Assembly: GCA_004026145.2 (NCBI GenBank)
Contig: SWLE01000451.1
Location: 1-64,000, forward strand
Source: Takifugu bimaculatus
Lineage: Eukaryota; Chordata; Actinopteri; Tetraodontiformes; Tetraodontidae
DNA length: 64,000 nt
Direction: 5' to 3'
Under the pieces are notes generated by a model. The model saw only the letters and a program-made list of their open reading frames with translations, was not told the origin of the DNA and did not search any database. The position numbers were made by a program, and so were the translations under genes. Each line of letters opens with the position of its first letter. Positions within the stretch are counted from its first letter, which is position 1. Below, in pieces: positions 1 through 10,900 of the stretch.

Positions 1-319
1 GCTTCTCTCCAGATCAGCTAATTTCCCCTAATGAGCTGGAGTCAGACTGGCCAGCTGATGACAACTGGATCAGCTCCGTTGGTGCCGTCACCATTAAGAG
101 GTGTGTGCAGCCCCCAAAAGGTCAGTACTGTCAATATCCTATAGGGACACTTTGAACAAGAGGGGATCCTATAGATCAAAAAGTTGACCCAGTTTGATTC
201 CGCACCCAAAAACGAACATCTGTCAGACGAACTCCAGTTGTTTCCCAGTATTTCAGTTAAAACGTGGACCAAATTGTTCTGAAGAGAGGCGCTTGTGCTG
301 GATATGACGCGATCCAACC

Positions 320-423
320 ACAAACACGTGACGTGTAGAGGAAGAAGAAGCGAAAGTGAAAGTTCTCAACTTCGGGCTCCATCTGGACTGACCGAGCCCT
401 GATGGAAAACCTCTAATATTCAG
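320..423 (+). promoter_or_regulatory. Putative ISRE-containing promoter and untranslated first exon of NLR gene A
   Basis: Positions 352-361 read GAAAGTGAAA, a perfect match to the IRF/ISRE core GAAANNGAAA. A few bases upstream (326-336) is CACGTGACGTG, a fused E-box/CRE-like site. The sequence CAG/GTAGCA at 421-429 could be the 5' splice site of an untranslated first exon that joins the coding exon at 1943. The same arrangement occurs in unit B but not ahead of gene C. The motifs are seen; interferon control of the NLR is inference. Confidence 0.5.
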
Positions 424-1942
424 GTAGCATTTGGTTCTTTCACTGCTGTCGTCTCGAATCAATGTTCCGCTGCGAGATGCGGCTTAATAAGCTGCGTGTT
501 CGCAATGAGCGTGCGCGTGTTTCGGACGCACATTGCGGCTGGTCGACGGGAATGTTGTGACGGATGATCAAACTTTGTAGCGTGTTTCCTCTAACTGCGT
601 TTTCCGCTAACCCTGAGCCAACATTTTAGAGGTTGAGGAAGCACATTTTAATACTCACAATAAGTCGACAATATTATTTGCAGTTAGTGGAAAAATCCAC
701 GGAAAGAGGGACACAAACGCGACAGTTTTAGCCTCCTCTCTTTGTCCCTCCACCAGGGGGACAATCAATCCTTTATTTAAAAAAGGAGAGTATGGAAAGA
801 GGGAGAGATCAAGGCATTCCATTTTATTGTTTTGACAACTGGGTCTTTGTGGAATATGAATGTGTTATTATGGATTTATGAAATGTGTTCTGTTTTGAAT
901 GAAGCAGTCAAGAAAACGAAAGGAAACCTAAACCCATGGTGTTTTGATATTTTTGGTCCTGTACATGTGGTCAGATCAGATTAGTCTGAGCAGAATTGGG
1001 TGTTTTTTGCCCTTTGCTGTGTGTCATCTATTCTATTCAGCATGTTGGGTTGCTTGACTTCTGTTGGGTCGTGTCAACTTGATCATCACTTCTGAGATAT
1101 TGACACACCTTTTTCCTGAGGCTGGCTCCAATGCTGCCAACACACCTGGCCATGGATATGGTGGGACTTCTGTGATGAGTGGGGTCAGAGGTGGTGGACA
1201 AGCTCTGCTCCAAAACAAGCTTGCTAGATATGTTTGGGATCTCCTCCGCCACAACCACCAGCTGCAACTAGTAGCTGTGCACGCCATGCAGAGTTTTGAC
1301 CTCTAGGTCAGGCTACAAATGTTTTTTCCAGCACCATCATGTGTTGGTGAGAAACATGATGCGCCTGATCAAAAAAAGCTGCTTGTAATCTGACAGACGA
1401 GCCATGATGAGATGTCAAGGTGCGTTGTTGAGAATGAAGATCCTCTTCTTGGAATCCTGTCTGAGATGACAGAAGATGATGCTGCATTTGACCCACTTTG
1501 ATGATGTGATGACGGATTTCTGTTTAGTTTTGAATGCATTCTCATCTTATTTGTTGAATTTAACGTTGAGAACTGACATCTTGAAAGAATTTAGGTTTTC
1601 TTGTAAACCATAACCAGATAAAAAATGATTTAATTTGTATTTGTGTGCGTCCGTCTAATGCCACCGCACCTTCTGAAACACCCAGGAGAAACATTTTTTC
1701 CACAACTATTTTATGATTAACATGGTGTAAACTTTTAAGATGTCCCAAAACTTTTTTCCAATATATATGTGGCCTGTATGATGTACAGGGTGACATCATA
1801 TAATAGATTTTGATGTGAATGAGCCGACAATACGTCATTGGACAGACCTCTGCTTGTCTTCATGCTGAGAATCATGTTCTTTAATCTTCTTTTCTGTGTC
1901 AGCAGACTGTTCCTGCTTAACCATTTAGACTCACATTTAAAA
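424..1942. other. Likely 5' intron/flank of NLR gene A
   Basis: This 1.5-kb stretch has only short overlapping ORFs on both strands (around 1033-1306 and 1560-2025), with no recognisable domain and matching ORFs in unit B. If the donor at 424 is used, this is a 5'UTR intron. A possible old repeat could lie at 1030-1310, where both strands stay open for about 80 codons, but I do not recognise it. Confidence 0.35.
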
Positions 1943-4900
1943 ATGAGCGAATGTGTGATGGAAGAGGAAGAGAGCGCAAAGTCCACTGTGCCCAGCTGTG
2001 TGTCCCTGAAGAGCGACAGGTCCAAAGACCAACCTATAAACTTCGGTATTGGACCTCAAGGCTCACCTTTAAAGTAAGGTTTTCTGAACCACATAACTCT
2101 GCCTTAGAACATTTCACAACCATACAAAACATCATTTTGTGGGTATTAGCCTCCACTATCGTGAAAAATGAAATTCATCAGGTCCTTAAAATGAAACGGT
2201 GCACCAACATGTCAGGTGTTCGCTCCCATTAACTCCCATGTTAATTTTAGTGTGGTAAATCTTTCAAAACTGAAAATTGCTTCTGTTTTAACTGGTCATT
2301 TCCCCTACATGGGTTAACATCATCTCACAAATAGAACTTTTGTTCTATTCTATGAGTTTATATTCCTGATTTGGCACTTTTATTTTTAACATAAATTCAC
2401 AATGAAGAAAAGCCACTAAACACTTAAATCAAATACACTTTTCTCCAACTAAACGAGCTTGTTAGAACGTAAATAACTTTATATTTTTTGCTCAGTGTTC
2501 ATTCAATCTTCAACTGTCAGAGCAAACTGAAAGTAGAAGTGAACGCAGCCTTTCTTAGGCGTTGCTAACGCCCAGTAGACATGTATAACCACTATTCCCA
2601 TTTTTGACAGGTATCATAAACGGTCTGCTTCCATTGGAGATTCCTCCTGTCCCGAGGGTGAAAAGAAACGGAGAACTGAACTGCAGACCGCCGACCTGAA
2701 CAACAGCGTCTCACGTAAGCTCGTACATTTGTATTTATAAGATACTTTTGGGTCGGAATAAAGGAACAACTTGTGTATTTACAATGTGCAAGAGAAGATC
2801 CAGAGAGCTCTTGTTTGGTTCCACTGGAACCAAACCCTCTGAAGACCTTCCTAAATGCTTAGACAGTATTAAGCAACATTTAGTCATTTAGTTCTGGAAA
2901 GTGTTAAAGAGTTGAAGGCAGGTGACCTTTACAGGACAATGGGTCTGCTGAGTATGATGTGTTTGGAGAAGGTTTGATGTGTTTTTCTAAATATCATCCA
3001 GCTTTTACCAGCTGTTTAGTCCAAGCAAACTCTTGGAAGACATGGAAATGGTTGTTATAGACTAAATTAGATTGAAACCCAATGAAATAAAAGAATAGGT
3101 GTACATAAGAAGACATAACATTTAAACTGACAGTGAGATGGGTCATTACCCGACTGTTGCTTTGATCATTCAAACATGACAGAATATTTTCCAGTTGAGG
3201 ACATCTGTGTTACTGCTGTAGATGACAATTGTAAAAGGATTTAAAAGATTGTTTGTTTCAGAGGGTGGTGAACTGCAGGAGGTGATAGAAGGTCATAAGA
3301 TCAGTCTGAAGAGAAGATGTGAACATGTGACTGAAGGAACTAATGAAGCAGGAAGTGGAACCCTGCTGAACAAGATCTACACTGAGCTCTACATCACTGA
3401 GGGACAAAGTGAGGAGGTGGACACACAACATGAGGTGAGACAGCTTGAGAGAACCTCCAAGAAGAACATCCAGGACACTCCAATCAAGTGCCAGGACATC
3501 TTCAAAGTCTTATCTGAGCAACAGAGACACATCAGAGTGGTTCTGACCAACGGTGTCGCCGGCGTTGGAAAAACCTTCTCAGTGCAGAAGTTCAGTCTGG
3601 ACTGGGCAGAAGGTTTGGAGAACCAAGACATCAGTCTGGTGCTTCCGCTCTCATGGAGGGAGCTGAACTTGATCAGAGATGAGCAGCACAGTCTTCTCTC
3701 ACTGCTTCATGTTTTCCATCCAACATTACAGATGATCAGAGCAGAAGATCTGACTGTCTGGAAACTTCTGTTCATCTTTGATGGCCTGGATGAAAGCAGA
3801 TTTTCACTGGGTTTCAACAAGCATCAGCTCATCTCTGATGTCACACAAGTATCGTCGGTTGACGTGCTCCTGGTGAACCTCATCCAGGGGAACCTGCTTC
3901 CCTCAGCTCTCATCTGGATCACCTCCAGACCTGCAGCAGCCCATCAGATTCCTCCCTCGTGTGTTGACAGGATCACAGAAGTACGAGGCTTCACTGACTC
4001 CCAGAAGGAGGAGTACTTCAGGAGGAGGTTCAGTGATGAAGATCTGTCCAAGAGAATCATCTCACACATCAAGGCCTCCAGGAGCCTCCACATCATGTGT
4101 CTGATCCCAGTTTTCTGCTGGATCACTGCTATAGTTCTGGAGGACATGATGACCAGAGACCAGAGAGGAGAGCTGCCCCAAACCCTGACTGACCTCTACT
4201 CACACTTCCTGAGGGTTCAGATAAAGAGGAAGAAGCAGAAGTATGGAGGAAAGCAGAGACCAGAGGAACTGACTGAGGCTGATAAAGAACTCCTTCTGAA
4301 GTTGGGTCGGCTGGCGTTTGAACATCTGGAGAAAGGAAACATCATGTTCTACGCAGAAGACCTGAAACAATGTGGACTGGACGTCTCCGAGGTGTCGGTG
4401 TACTCAGGAGTTTGTACAGAGATCTTCAAGAGAGAGAGTGTGATCTTCCAGAAATCAGTCTACTGCTTTGTTCATCTGAGCATTCAGGAGTTTCTGGCTG
4501 CCGTCTACATGTTCCACCATTACACCAGGAAAGACACAGTGGTTATAAGTCAGTTCCTAAAATATTCTGAACCAGTCACATCTCTTGATGACTTCCTCAG
4601 GAGAGCACTAATGAAATCTCTTGAAAGTAAAAATGGCCACCTGGACTTGTTTGTTCGCTTCCTTCATGGTCTCTCTCTGGAGTCCAATCAGAGGATCTTG
4701 GGTGGACTGTTGGATCAGAGGAACAGCCACCCAGAAACCATCCAGAAGGTCCTCAACAACCTGAAGGAGGTGAACAGTGATGAAATCTCCCCAGATAGAA
4801 GCATCAACATCTTCCACTGTCTGATGGAGATGAAGGATCAGTCAGTCCATCAGGAGATCCAAGAGTTCCTGAAGTCAGGAAAGAAATCATGGAGGGAACT

Positions 4901-7900
4901 GTCAGAGATCCACTGTTCAGCTCTGGCCTACCTGCTGCAGATGTCAGAGGAGGTTCTGGATGAGCTGAACCTGCAGCAGTACATCACCTCAGAGGAGGGA
5001 CGACGTCGCCTGATTCCAGCTGTGAGGAACTGCAGGAAGGTCGTGTAAGTAAAGACTTTTAGGGCCGGACATCGGTGTTTAAATCAAGCGAGTGGATCAT
5101 GTCAGGTAGCAATACCCCCTCCAGTGGTCATTCCTTCAATTCTTTATCTCCATTGCAGCATCCATAAATTAAAAACAACAACAATTCATCCAGAAATGTT
5201 CAACACTGGCTGGATATAAGTTCAAAGGTCAATCCAGACAAACCAACATAAGGCAGGAATAATAGGAGCCACAAGTTAACTTACTACCATGAAATTACTG
5301 TCATGTCATTAAATAACTTTTGTTTGTTTGTATACATCGCATTCTAACGACAGAAAAACACATTTTAACTAATGACACGTGACTATTTTGCTTCATTTGT
5401 TCAACGTAAAAACAGCCGGCCTCGTTGGTTTAAATGGGTGTTTTAGGTCTTTGTGGCGGTTCCGTTTGGAGCCTTTATGTGACCCACAAAGTTGTTTGAG
5501 CCTTTCCACACCCGTTAGGTGGCAACTTCATCACTAGCAACAAAAGGTGCAGTGAAAATGATTTGAAGGGAAACAGGCAGATAGAACAGAAGCTGAGGGC
5601 AATCGATGCAACCAGAGACTCTGATGTCATCGATCGGATCGCTGAATTAAGACTTGACGCACGATCGTACAAATTGGATGAAATGCAAAATATCCAAAGA
5701 GCCGATAGTGTTACGCTCGAGAGGACTGGCGGTCAAGTGTGGCGGAACCCCAAAGAAGGCAGACAGACACGGGAATTAAAAGTAACTCAGACGGTTTTAA
5801 TGAAACAAAAAAAAAAAAAAAAGACAGGAGGGAAGAAACTAAATGAGGAGAGAGGCCGAGACAAACTATAGGGGGCGTGATGCGGCAGACGAACCAAGTC
5901 CGAGATCCAGGGGCGAGAGTCCGTGGGGGAGTCCAAGTGTCCAGAGGCCAGGGGAACTCCGTCCGAGGAAGGGGAAGAGGAAGAAGTCAGAGGAAGAGGG
6001 GCTAGGAAGGTTGCAGAGGAGCAGGGGGAGTCGCTGGAAGACGCAGGGAGACACAGAGAGGCGCTGGGGGTCGCTGGGAGTCGCTGGAAGACGCAGGGAT
6101 ACACAGAGAGGCGCTGGGAGTCGCTGGAAGACACAGGGCGACACAGAGAGACGCTGGGGGTCGCTGGGGAGCCTGGAGAGATGCTGGGTCAATGGGACAT
6201 GTTGCCAAAACCTCAGTTAGATCAAGCACTGGCCTGAGTGCAGAGGGGCCTTTTATGGGTGCAGAGTCGTTTGGGCGGATTGGGTGCAGCTGGCTGGAGG
6301 CGACGGGCAGGGGTGGCAATTCTCGTTGCTCCCCAGCTCAGTGCCTATATATTGGAGTTTACCCCGGTGGATGAGAGGGTAGCCTCCCTTCGCCTTCGGG
6401 TGGGGGGACGGATCCTGACTGTTGTCTGTGCCTATGGTCCAAACAGCAGTTCAGCGTATCCACCCTTTTTGGAGTCCTTAGAGGGAGTGCTGGAGAGTGC
6501 TCCTTCTGGGAGCTCCCTCGTCCTCCTGGGTGACTTCAATGCTCACGTTGGCAGTGACAGTGTGACCTGGAGAGGTGTGATTGGGAAGAACGGCCCCCCC
6601 GATCTGAACCCGAGTGGTGTTTTGTTACTGGACTTCTGTGCTCGTCTCAGATTGTCCATAACGAACACCTTGTTCAGACATAAAGGCGTCCACATGTGCA
6701 CTTGGCACCAGGACGCCTTAGGCCGCAGATCGATGATCGACTTTGTGGTTGTGTCATCGGATTTGCGGCCGCATGTTCTGGACACTCGGGTGAAGAGAGG
6801 GGCGGAGCTGTCAACTGATCACCACCTGGTGGTGAGCTGGCTCCGATGGTGGGGAAGGATGCCGGACAGACCTGGCAGGCCCAAACGTGTTGTGAGGGTC
6901 TGCTGGGAACGCCTGGCAGAGTCCCCTGTCAGAAGGAGCTTCAACTCACGCCTCCGGGAGAGCTTTGACCATGTCCCGGGGGAGGCGGGGGACATTGAGT
7001 CCGAGTGGGCCATGTTCCGTGCCTCCATTGCTGAGGCGGCTGACCGGTGCTGTGGCCGCAAGGTGGTTGGTGCCTGTCGTGGCGGCAATACCCGAACCCG
7101 CTGGTGGACACCAGCGGTGAGGGATGCCGTCAAGCTGAAGAAGGAGTCGTATCGGGCCTTACTGGCCTGTGGGACTCCTGAGGCAGCAGATGGGTACCGG
7201 CGTGCCAAGCGGAGCGCAGCTACGGCCGTTGCCGAGGCAAAGACCCGGGCATGGGAAGAGTTCGGTGAGGACATGGAGAACGACTTTCGGACGGCCTCGA
7301 AAAGGTTCTGGACCACCATCCGGCGTCTGAGGAAGGGGAAGCAGTGCACTGTCAACACTGTGTATAGTGGTGATGGTGTGCTGCTGACCTCAACTCGGGA
7401 TGTTGTGGATCGGTGGAAGGAATACTTCGAGGACCTCCTCAATCCCACCAACACGCCTTCCAGTGAGGAAGTAGGGCCTGGGGACCTGGAGATGGGCTAT
7501 CATATCTCCGGGGCTGAAGTTGCCGAGGTAGTCAAAAAACTCCTCGGTGGCAAGGCCCCGGGGATGGATGAGATCCACCCGGAGTTCCTCAAGGCTCTGG
7601 ATGTTGTAGGGCTGTCGTGGTTGACTCGACTCTGCAACATCGCGTGGACATCGGGGGCAGTGCCGCTGGATTGGCAGACCGGGGTGGTAGTCCCTCTTTT
7701 TAAGAAGGGGGACCGGAGGGTGTGTTCCAACTATAGGGGGATCACACTCCTCAGCCTCCCTGGTAAGGTCTATTCAGGGGTACTGGAGAGGAGGGTCCGC
7801 CGGATAGTCGAACCTCGGATTCAGGAGGAGCAATGTGGTTTTCGTCCTGGGCGTGGAACAGTGGACCAGCTCTACACCCTCAGCAGGGTCTTTGCCCAAC

Positions 7901-10900
7901 CAGTCCACATGTGTTTTGTGGACTTGGAGAAGGCATTCGACCGTGTCCCTCGGGGGGTCCTGTGGGGGGTTCTCCGAGAGTATGGGGTGTCGGGCCCGCT
8001 TATACGGGCCGTCCGCTCCCTGTACGATCGGTGCCAGAGTTTGGTCCGAATTGCTGGCAGTAAGTCGAACTCGTTTCCGGTGAGGGTTGGTCTCCGCCAG
8101 GGCTGCCCTTTGTCACCGATTCTGTTCATAATTTTTATGGACAGAATTTCTAGGTGCAGTCATGGTGTTGAGGGGGTCCGGTTTGGTGACCTCAGGATCA
8201 GGTCTCTGCTTTTTGCGGATGATGTGGTCCTGTTGGCGTCATCAGCCCGTGACCTCCAACTATCACTGGATCGGTTCGCCGCCGCATGTGAAGCGGCTGG
8301 GATGAAAATCAGCACCTCCAAATCCGAGGCCATGGTTCTCAACCGGAAAAAGGTGGAGTGCCTTCTCCGGGTCGAGGAGATCCTGCCCCAAGTGGAGGAG
8401 TTCAAGTACCTCGGGGTCTTGTTCACGAGTGAGGGGAGAATGGAGCGGGAGATAGACAGGCGGATCGGTGCGGCGTCCACAGTAATGCGGGCTCTGCACC
8501 GGTCCGTTGTGGTGAAGAGAGAGCTGAGCCGAAAGGCGAAGCTCTCGATTTACCGGTCGATCTTCGTTCCTACCCTCACCTATGGTCATGAGCTTTGGGT
8601 AATGACCGAAAGAACAAGATCACGGGTACAAGCGGCTGAAATGAGCTTCCTCCGTAGGGTGGCTGGGCTCTCCCTTAGAGATAGGGTGAGAAGCTCTGCC
8701 ATCCGGGAGGAGCTCGGAGTAGAGTCGCTGCTCCTCCGCGTTGAGAGGAGCCAGATGAGGTGGCTTGGGCATCTAGTTAGGATGCCCCCTGGACGCCTCC
8801 CTGGTGAGGTGTTCAGGGCATGTCCCTCCGGTAGGAGACCCCCGGGAAGACCCAGGACACGTTGGAGAGACTATGTCTCTCGACTGGTCTGGGAACGCCT
8901 GGGGATCCCTCCGGATGAGCTGGAGGAAGTAGCTGGGGAGAGGGAAGTCTGGGCTTCTCTGCTTAGGCTGCTGCCCCCGCGACCCGACCCCGGATAAGCG
9001 GTGGAGAATGGATGGGATGGAGGGTGCAGCTGGAGGAGAGGGCCCAGGTGGTGGTGGTTGAGCTGATTGCACAGGAGGAGGTGGGGCCAGAGTAGGAGTC
9101 ACAACAGATAGACAGATAAAAAGATGCACGTTTCTTTAAACCATTTGCTACAATCATTTTAAATATTGAGTAATTATGAGCTGTTCTAAAATAAGACAAA
9201 TGTTGAGAATAATTCAGTTGCATTTCAGATCTGATGGTCGTTCAAACTGTTGCTCTACGGTGTTGAATTTAGCTTTTCCAGGAAATGAGCTACATTTGTG
9301 TTGAGGTAGATTCTCAGATAAGGTGATGAGAAATCCCAAAGTTTGACTCACTATTTTTGTTTCATACACAACAGTCTGCCTGGTCGTCTTCTTTCAACGA
9401 GTCATTGGGAAGTTGTGGCCTCAGCAATGACGTCAAACCCTTCTCATCTACGGGAGCTGAGCTTAAACTGGAACCTTAACCTGACAGATGCCGACGTAAA
9501 GTTACTGTCTTCTGCAATGATGCATCCAAACTGCAGACTGGAGACGCTCAGGTCAGGAGGCCTCTGTTGGTCTTTTCTAAATTTCTTTACATTTTCTGAT
9601 TTAGAAATGTGTTTTTATTTGCCCCATTTATTCCTTTTCCAGGCTGAGACACGGCAGTTTATCAGAGATCAGCTGTGGCTCTCTGGCCTCGGCGTTGAGG
9701 TCCAATCCCTCCCATCTGAGGGTTCTGGACCTGAGTCAGAACCAGCTGAAGGATCCAGCAGTGAAGCTGCTCTGTGGTGCTCTCCAGGATCCTCTCTGTG
9801 AGCTGGAGACTCTCAGGTCAGTCAGAGATGATCCAGTACTTTCCCAGGTGTAACTAGTTAGACAGTAAATGTTTCCATGTTTGATCTTTGTTATAAACGT
9901 AGTGTTACAGTTCTCAGAAAAAAGACCACACAGGACAGATTTGCAGTATTAAATTGGTTGTGGAAATCTGTCCCATGTGAGGATGGTCATCAGTGACTAG
10001 AAACTAAGTATCAGTTGTAGATTTGTCTTGTTTTATTTTAGGCTGGCCACAAAACCGCCCAAACATTCAGACCAATCAAAAATGGTTCTTCCTGTCTTTT
10101 AAAGATCAGAAGGAAAACTAGAAAACCCAAAAAGAAAGCTGCTGCAGTGTGCCATGCCCCTTCTCTACTGAGAAAAGCCATCCCAAAAAAGAGAAAAGCC
10201 CAAGTGTGAAGTGAGCGCCCTGTTAAACCTTGGTACCGAAAGCCTGCAGTCATTCTCATCTTAGGTGGCTTCATTCCAGCCAGAAGCCCAAACCTGCCTC
10301 CCTCTTAAAGGGGCAGCAGGTCAGTCCAACCACAGAAACCTTCATGAAGATCTGAAGCTTTCAGCATCCACAATTGTTGCACCTCACTTCCATTGGAGTC
10401 CAAATCAGAAGTCAACAAGTTGATTCTACACCGATTCTACACAATGCAACCATTTTAAAAAGGTTTCCATCCATAAGTTTTCACACATTTTTAGATAAAT
10501 CTGTTTGTTCATCACCTCCTTCTGTTGTAATGGTCATTAAAGAAAATGACCTTATTGGAGTTTTTCTCCTCACAAATATGACTTTCTATGAACGATGCAA
10601 TAAATGCAGCTTGCAATCTAAGACAATATGGAAGTATGTGTATATAATAGTAGTGGAAGTAGCTCATAAAATAATACATTTGCTCTTCTCATCGAATCTC
10701 TCTATGTTATTAAAGAGAAACCTGCTCTTAGTCAACAACATCTAAGACATCAGCCAAAAATCCTAATTTTATACAATCTAATATAAAACAGTAGAGAAGA
10801 CTCTTTCTGTAGAGACACTGGTGGCAGGAATGCAGAAGTATCACTTGCTCAACTTGGAAGGTGGAGCAGAAACCACCAGCTGAGAAGGTCCTCAGCGAGA

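Larger units (their letters stand above)
5709..9106 (-). mobile_element. LTR-type insertion (likely solo Gypsy-like LTR) with nested LINE, intron 3 of NLR gene A
   Basis: Comparison with the empty site in unit B (near 37757) shows a 3398-bp insertion. It begins TGTTACGC and ends CACAACA, and is flanked by a perfect 5-bp direct repeat GATAG (5704-5708 and 9107-9111). TG...CA ends with a 5-bp duplication are the signature of LTR-element integration. Read on the minus strand, the segment 5709-5830 resembles the 3' end of a fish Gypsy LTR, ending in GTAACA like the LTR in unit C. A LINE copy of about 2.8 kb sits inside. The insertion postdates the A/B duplication or was lost cleanly from B; the former is simpler. 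Confidence 0.7.

Noticed and set aside
3389..3631. Minus-strand 80-codon ORF inside the NACHT exon (also at 35396 and 55140)
   Set aside because: Antisense shadow of a strongly coding exon; preserved only because the exon is preserved.
5102..5708. Possible additional NLR exon after the NACHT exon
   Set aside because: No acceptor with phase 2 and no LRR or B30.2 signature; the stretch is shared intron sequence in A and B.
5843..6319. Several overlapping ORFs of 100-125 codons on both strands
   Set aside because: Produced by the GC-rich minisatellite; low-complexity translations without domains.
6819..7454. 211-codon minus ORF
   Set aside because: Antisense of the LINE endonuclease/RT ORF.
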